DNA from: Alitta virens
Lineage: Eukaryota > Annelida > Polychaeta > Phyllodocida > Nereididae
Assembly: GCA_932294295.1 (NCBI GenBank)
Contig: OW028584.1
Location: 3,604,907-3,668,906, forward strand
Direction: 5' to 3'
Length of the DNA stretch: 64,000 bases
A program made the translations under genes and the position numbers. Below the pieces are notes generated by a model, which had not been told where the DNA came from, did no database searches, and worked only from the letters and a program-made list of their open reading frames with translations. This document shows positions 58,611 to 64,000 of this stretch, piece after piece (position 1 is the first letter of the stretch; every line of letters begins with the position of its first letter).

Positions 58611-58895
58611 GTGTGTGCTTGCACCACTGACTAAACAGTGACTATACTACTACTTTAACTGAACGTTTTACATATATGTATGTGCTTGCACCACTGACTA
58701 TACTACTACCTTAACGGAAAGTTCTATGTGATTTACTTTACAAGAAATAAATAATCACATTAATGACAAACATAAGTTATCTATTTTGATTGTTGCTTAT
58801 ATCCATAATAGACATGTACACTTACCAAAGGACATTTTACTCCTCTGTTTGTTGCTGAAACTGCCAGTGGATGATGCTGCTTCCTTAGCATCCAT
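57823..58895 (-). CDS. Small four-exon gene, function unknown
   Basis: Exons 58895-58826 (ATG start, MDAKEAASSTGSFSNKQRSK), 58484-58417, 58335-58230 and 58145-57823 join in phase (1, 0, 1) with GT/AG borders, giving about 185 residues. Internal blocks: AILKHPRLSETP, VLGKPYSIILSKATKVWKRG, NELVEMLGDVIKIAAHQYQA, FIHLHDISNITG, LSADQTFEVSIWLVKLLLGG, then a Gly-rich GGGG turn and a charged tail. Basic N-terminus, no signal peptide. I do not recognise the family; the 'DQTFEV...VKL...GGGG' ending recalls ORFs in repeats, so a transposon or virus-derived origin is possible. A TATA-box promoter lies just upstream. Confidence 0.55.
58577..58607. repeat. TA dinucleotide microsatellite
   Basis: About 15 TA units in the first intron of the small four-exon gene. 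Confidence 0.9.
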
Positions 58896-58940
58896 TCTGA
58901 GTTGGTTTTAGCTGCACATGAGTGACTTTGGGGTGCTCAT

Positions 58941-59010
58941 CCTTATATACTTTGCATGGGGGAGGTACCAAGTTTTAAGCCCTCCCCTGCTTTGCATAAT
59001 TTTGCATACA
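58941..59010 (-). promoter_or_regulatory. TATA box and octamer-like elements of the small gene
   Basis: On the minus strand TATATAAGG (58941-58949) lies 46 bp before the ATG, so transcription would start close to 58915 with a very short leader. Upstream are three ATGCAAA-type motifs (about 58950-58957 and 58992-59008) and a GGGGAGGG/CCTCCCCC pair. Octamer plus TATA arrangements are typical of strong compact promoters such as histone genes. Confidence 0.6.
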
Positions 59011-59019
59011 AATCTATTT

Positions 59020-60685
59020 TATTATTCTGCCCTCTAAACCCCTTTTATTGTTAACTATGTGGATATCATGATATAGACCAATACAATTTGAGTAGTAAAT
59101 CCTAAATTAATGTTCTAAATCTCTATAAACAAATTAATGATATAATTGACAAAGTTTTTATGTCAATTATATCATAAATTTGTTATGTTATATACAGTGT
59201 TAATACTTATAGTAAATTGTATGTACTTAGTCCAGTAAATAGCTGTTATTTGTATCATGTGACATGTTGTAATTATATAACGAAGTTGAAGCATACCAAG
59301 TTCCTATTTGACCTGATTGGGTATATACACTTTTAGCATCCTATATAGCTTGTGAACGAAACAATGCTAGTAAAAACAATATTATTAATCTGTAAATCTT
59401 GCCATTTTTAGTTCTTAAAGTCGGGTTAGTGTTTATATTTGTAACTTCATTATAAACATTTGATAGCATTTCTGCACTATCAATGGGTTATGCTACACTG
59501 CTCAAGTCATTGCCAGTTGTTCTGAATTGATCACTATTATCAATGACTGTGTGGTTAAGTGATTCCATGGTGTTGCTTGTAGTCGTTCAAGTCAAAAACT
59601 AATCATGAAGTCATGAATAATACTATATAATATATATATCGCTTATCATATAAATGATACTAATAATGCCAAAATTTACTCTTGAGGGCATATAGGTGCA
59701 AGAAAATTTTGTTTAATAATGTAAATAGCAGAATTTCAGTGATATAAATGTTTTGTCACTTTTTTAATTGTTAGAAATTATTATTGTTGGCATTGATCAA
59801 TAAACTGAAATACACAACACCTAAAAAATTTAAAGTCTGTATTTTCATTGAATCATTTCAAAGTTTCAAAACAAAATACCCATCAGTGAATCAACAGTAA
59901 ATAGGGTAAAATAACTGTGATAAATATATACATCCTACATGTTACCAGGTGGAAAGAAACGCATATCACTGTAGTAAGACAAGAAGAAAGACACATTTGC
60001 CTCAACCATGCATATCTTAAATATTTATGTGCTATTATGTTATACAACTGAAATGGCTTGGGCTTAATGCATCAATTACAATTTGCTAATTGTATGCAAC
60101 GGTATGGGAGTCAGAGTGTATCCTCATCAATGCATTCAAAATGGAACATTAATTGCATTAGCATCTGACACTGTCATATTCATATCAGCACACCGAATGG
60201 ATGCCCCAAATTAATATTGCATAAGAACAACTTTAAATTCATCACAGCTAAGCCTACCCACTGCATTGTAAATATTTTTTTATTCTTATAATTCAAACAA
60301 ATAATTATGTAAAACTCATTTGATTGAACCATGTTATTAATTAACAATTTTATTATAGGTGTTTCAGAATTTAACATCAGAATTTAAGATCAGAATTTAA
60401 TACAACTCAGAATGAAATAACTCCTAGTCAAAATTTTCCAAATCTACAGAGCATGAAAACTGACTTTAAATTGAGTCAACAACTATGATAGTTAAAACTA
60501 CAGAAGTCACAAAATCTGGTGTAACAAGTAACATACAAAAATACAAGTACAGCTTACAAATTAGCAAAGGTTTGTAATATTTTAAACATTTTTACATTGT
60601 TATGACAAATAATTAACATTTCTTAAGTACAATATTGCATGCCTATAATAGCCTAATGAAATTAACACATATTCAATGTCGATTT
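59020..60685. other. No gene recognised between the two convergent-facing units
   Basis: AT-rich. A foldback with ACAAATT..ATGATATAATTGAC arms lies at 59129-59183. A Thr-rich stretch near 60475-60527 could be a further upstream exon of the membrane gene, but its phase does not fit. Confidence 0.45.
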
Positions 60686-60690
60686 TGTAG

Positions 60691-62312
60691 AATACTTCTG
60701 AGAAAATTGTATTACCTACTGAATCTACCCCTAAAGACAAAGAACATCAAGTAAGCATTTAATTAAGTCATTTAATTTAATTAAAATGACAATTAATTAA
60801 GTACACAACAAACTTTTAAATAGATATCAACATTGCTTATGTGCAATATTGCATGCATATAAAAGCATAATAAATTGAACATTTATTTGATTTAAATTTG
60901 TAGAATCCTACTAAAAAAATTGTATCACTTACTGAATCTACCCCTAAAGACAAAGAAGATCAAGTAAGCATATAATTAAGTCACAATTTAATTAAAACCT
61001 ATGTATTCACCCTTTCAATTTAACATTTTTTTGTTAATTTGCAAATATTTCTTTGTAGAATACCACTCAGAAAAATATCATTTTTGGATAATATTTCAAC
61101 TACAGAGTCAAGCACTGAAGGCATAAATCATGAAGTAAGCAGTCATTTAAATTAATTAAAATGACAAATAATTAACTACACAACAAACTTTTAAATAGAT
61201 ATCAACATAAAATAGTTACAAATTATAACTCATAGCATATATTTAAGTTGCAATATCATTATAACATATGTATTCAGTTTCAATTTGATTCTAGAACTTA
61301 TTTACAATTACTTAAGATTATTACAGTATAGCATTACATGCACAGTATTACTTAACGTAAATTTGCAAATATTCCTTTGTAGAATACCACTCAGGATATA
61401 TTATTTTTGAATAATATTTCAACTACAGAGTCAAGCACTGAACGCATAAATCATGAAGTAAGCATAAAAAATTCATATATAGATAAAATAGTACTTAATT
61501 GATATTCCTATGAAATACATATAAATAAAATTGTATTATTGATGTTTTATTCTTTAACATGCTTGAAATGAAATTTGATTATTCAGGAAAAAGTGGGAGA
61601 GGTATCATTTGAAGAAAATGATGAAACATTGGCCATCAGTATTGGAAGTTCGGTATCTCTGACTCTGGGCCTTTCTGCACTTACTGCATTGATTATTTTA
61701 TAATTAAAACTTATCCAACGAAGGAACAGTACAGTAAGTAATGCTTAATTTATCAAATGAAAAATAGTTTTAACTACAACGTATCAAATGATACTTTGTA
61801 GTTTAAACTTTTTTTCATTGACAAATGTCATTAACTAATTTAAGTAATAAATCATACAAATCATACAAACAGTCCTAAAATATAATGCAATAAAATTCAT
61901 TTTAATTAAGTAACCTTTTATATCTATATGGCACTATTTTAATATTGCAGAGGGAAGAAATAGAGTTAACTGGTTTTAGGGACATGTCACAAGGACCAGT
62001 TCAGCAATATAGAAATGAAAGGATGAGAAGTCTCCTAGGAGTCCATGAGCGTGACATGTTAACCTCCCCAACTACCAATAGAATTCCGTCATTTATTGCC
62101 AACATGATTTATTACTCTCTTCCTTTAAATGACCTTAATCCTAGTGCTCCTTGTTTAACACCACTTCAATCTCCAAATATTCAGTTTCACCGTTCAATAG
62201 ACACGGCCTCAACAGTTACAATAGACAAGTTGTCCCCTGAATCGGATATTAATTTACCAAGTCCTCAAGAAAGCTTGAGTTTTCGTCAATGTCAACAACA
62301 TTCTGAAAATAT
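60691..62312 (+). pseudogene. Membrane-protein gene with duplicated mini-exons, interrupted
   Basis: Exons 60691-60750 (NTSEKIVLPTESTPKDKEHQ), 60904-60963 (NPTKKIVSLTESTPKDKEDQ), 61059-61134, 61383-61457 (NTTQDILFLNNISTTESSTE), 61587-61733 and 61951-about 62312, each with AG/GTAAG borders and phase 0. The short exons encode Ser/Thr/Lys/Glu-rich stalk-like sequence. 61587-61733 has a membrane segment (AISIGSSVSLTLGLSALTAL then IIL), a TAA at 61701-61703, then LKLIQRRNST. The next exon gives a cytoplasmic-type tail (EEIELTGFRDMSQGPVQQYR...). 61059-61134 carries one extra base relative to its duplicate. With TAA, frameshift and a retroelement in the tail exon, it looks inactivated. The start lies upstream and was not found. 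Confidence 0.5.
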
Positions 62313-62339
62313 CCGCCAGAGGGTGCCTACGTCTTTACT

Positions 62340-64000
62340 TTTTCTGACTGGTGAAGAACTCCGGAGGACGCGATCCAACTCGCAACTCGCATTCAAATGC
62401 GAGAGCTGCGAACAGGCCTTCGGCAGTCAATCTGGACTATCACAGCACCACCACCACCAACATCCAGAGACTGCTAACACAAACAGGGAGCGGTACAGTA
62501 GGGGTCCCCAGAACCAGCAAACGAGGCACCGAACGTGAATATGGGAGCCACGTATTGACTAAGGAGGAGGCGCTCTACCTTGCGGTAGGGAGCCTGATCC
62601 TTCCTCCTACAAAAGTCAACAAACTCCTAGCACTTTCGGTACCGGGGAAAACGCTCACTCAGATACGAGAACGCAGACGGAGTAAGGGTCATCGTATCCT
62701 TACTGAACAACTAGACCGAAATGACGCAGACTTTAAACGCATCGAACAAGATATCCGATGCAAAAGTCTTGGTGAACTAAGACCAGAAATAGAGGTGACT
62801 ATTGCCGCCGAAATGAGCAGAGAGGCTGAACTAGAACCACCCTACGTGACCATTCTTGACCCAGACATGCCGCCACCATCAGGTGAAATCAGCAGTACTC
62901 CGGAGAGGGACGTAGATCCGGAGGTGCTGAGTCTTTTCAAACAACTATACAATGGTAAATTGGTAGAGGAAGCCAGTACAAAGGAGGTTGTGAAGCGCTT
63001 TGTTGAAAGCGTCGCTAGCGACTCCGAAAAAGGGGTGGCCCCTGCTGCAAGTCCCAGAAGATCGAAGAAGGGACAGCCTGGAAGAAGAGGTAAGCGAGTT
63101 TGTGAGTATAGGAAGTGCCAAAGGCTGTGGGCTAAATCCAAGAAGCTCGCAGCTAAGTGCATCCTTGACTGTGATGAACGACAAAAGTGCCCAATCGAAC
63201 CCTCGGTGGTCGAAAAGCACTACTCGGAGCTACTATCAGCCCGAGAAATACCAGTATACCTGAGTGGATACCAGAAACCTCAGGCTGCAGTAGATAATGC
63301 CATTTTGAGCAGGCATATAACAGTCAAGGAGGTACGCGAAGCACTATCGAGCATGAAAAAGGATTCGGCACCAGGTCCGGACTCCATAATGAGGAATGCT
63401 CTGCTTAAAGCAAAATCGCGGGTGCAAACATTGACCGTTATTTACAAAATCTTCCAGGTCACAGGGAAAATTCGAGCGAGGAGTATTCTCTTACAAAAGG
63501 ACGGGCCACTTGACCTTATCGGAAACTGGCGCCCCCTGACGATAGCATCTGTTATCCTAAGAGGGTTCACTTCAGTGCTGGCGAAGCGCTACGCGTCTAC
63601 CGTGGACTTAAATAAACGGCAGCGCAGCTTCTTCAAGGCGGACGGGTGCTTCGAAAACATCTACTTATTGAGAAACATAATAAAGCTCGCCAAGACCAGG
63701 GGGCACGGAGATCTATCAATATGTTTCGTGGACCTAGCAAAGGCTTTCGACACAGTCAGCCATCCACACCTGTTCGCAGCGCTTGAGCGCTTTGGGGTAG
63801 ACAGAAAGAACATCGACCTCATCAAAAGCTTGTACAGCGGGGTCATCACCAAATGTGGGGAGGGCTCAACAGGTCCAATAAGTATAGGTAGAGGCATAAA
63901 GCAGGGCGATCCATTATCACCCTTCCTGTTCAACATCGCCTTGGATCCGCTGATCAATGCACTAGAAGGAGAGAACTGGGGATTTAGACACGCTACCACT
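62340..64000 (+). mobile_element. R2-type non-LTR retrotransposon, 5' part, truncated by window end
   Basis: A CCHH zinc finger FKCESCEQAFGSQSGLSQHH is near 62390-62460, then after a +1 frame change one open frame runs from about 62480 to the window end without a stop. It has the basic linker GQPGRRGKRVCEYRKCQRLW, then RT blocks: KDSAPGPDSIMRN, NWRPLTIASVILRGFTSVLA, FVDLAKAFDTVSHPHLFAAL and GRGIKQGDPLSPFLFN. N-terminal zinc finger plus this RT order places it in the R2/NeSL-like group. The catalytic FADD block would lie beyond the window. The 5' junction with the preceding host-like exon is not defined. Confidence 0.85.
62480..64000 (+). CDS. R2-type reverse transcriptase ORF, partial
   Basis: About 507 codons open to the end of the window, GC-richer than its surroundings. 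Includes motif blocks 0-4 of the RT. The zinc finger upstream lies in the other frame, so either a +1 frameshift or a lesion separates them. Confidence 0.83.

Overview
This window is intron-rich, AT-rich metazoan nuclear DNA. Small exons have GT/AG borders, tRNA-derived SINEs carry target-site duplications, and there are many non-LTR retrotransposon, piggyBac, hAT and foldback/MITE remnants plus long CTAT and other microsatellites. Nothing looks bacterial. The repeat mix suits an aquatic invertebrate (mollusc, echinoderm or basal chordate type); the exact taxon cannot be read from the sequence.

The main content is a minus-strand array of three paralogous multi-exon genes, called A, C and D here (about 4.7-12.1, 25.1-39.5 and 43.4-50.9 kb). 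Each encodes an unnamed helical N-terminal cassette (three small exons), an ankyrin-repeat exon, and a long exon with further helical and ankyrin sequence followed by a nucleotidyltransferase core. That core has a Gly-Ser loop, an Asp-Glu-x-Asp motif twelve residues later, and a third Asp in a Ser-Leu-Asp-Val-Val strand. This is the layout of Mab-21/cGAS-type (cGLR) enzymes. A separate last exon supplies the C-terminal helical lobe. Only D reads through without lesions in every exon found (about 1,100 residues; its first exon was not found). A has a one-base frameshift, a damaged first exon and no visible last exon. C has two in-frame TGA codons, a frameshift, a SINE inserted with an 11-bp duplication and a deletion in the last exon. 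The helical-plus-ankyrin cassette is bounded by phase-2 introns at both ends, and C carries it twice in series. I infer an expanding and decaying family of ankyrin-linked cGAS-like sensors; the chemistry and ligand are unknown.

Layout: 1-4.4 kb, a hAT-like MITE, two SINE copies and a broken Jockey/CR1-type reverse transcriptase. 4.7-12.1 kb, gene A with MITEs in its introns. 12.2-25 kb, mostly repeats: a piggyBac transposase remnant, a 4-kb pair of inverted termini, a CTAT microsatellite and foldback elements. 25.1-39.5 kb, gene C with a Rex1-like fragment, a MITE carrying six tandem 110-bp units and a minisatellite in its introns. 39.5-43.4 kb, no gene seen. 43.4-50.9 kb, gene D. 51-57.8 kb, repeats including a hAT transposase tail. 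57.8-58.9 kb, a small four-exon minus-strand gene with a TATA box. 60.7-62.3 kb, a plus-strand gene with duplicated mini-exons and a membrane segment. 62.3-64 kb, an R2-type non-LTR retrotransposon running off the end of the window.
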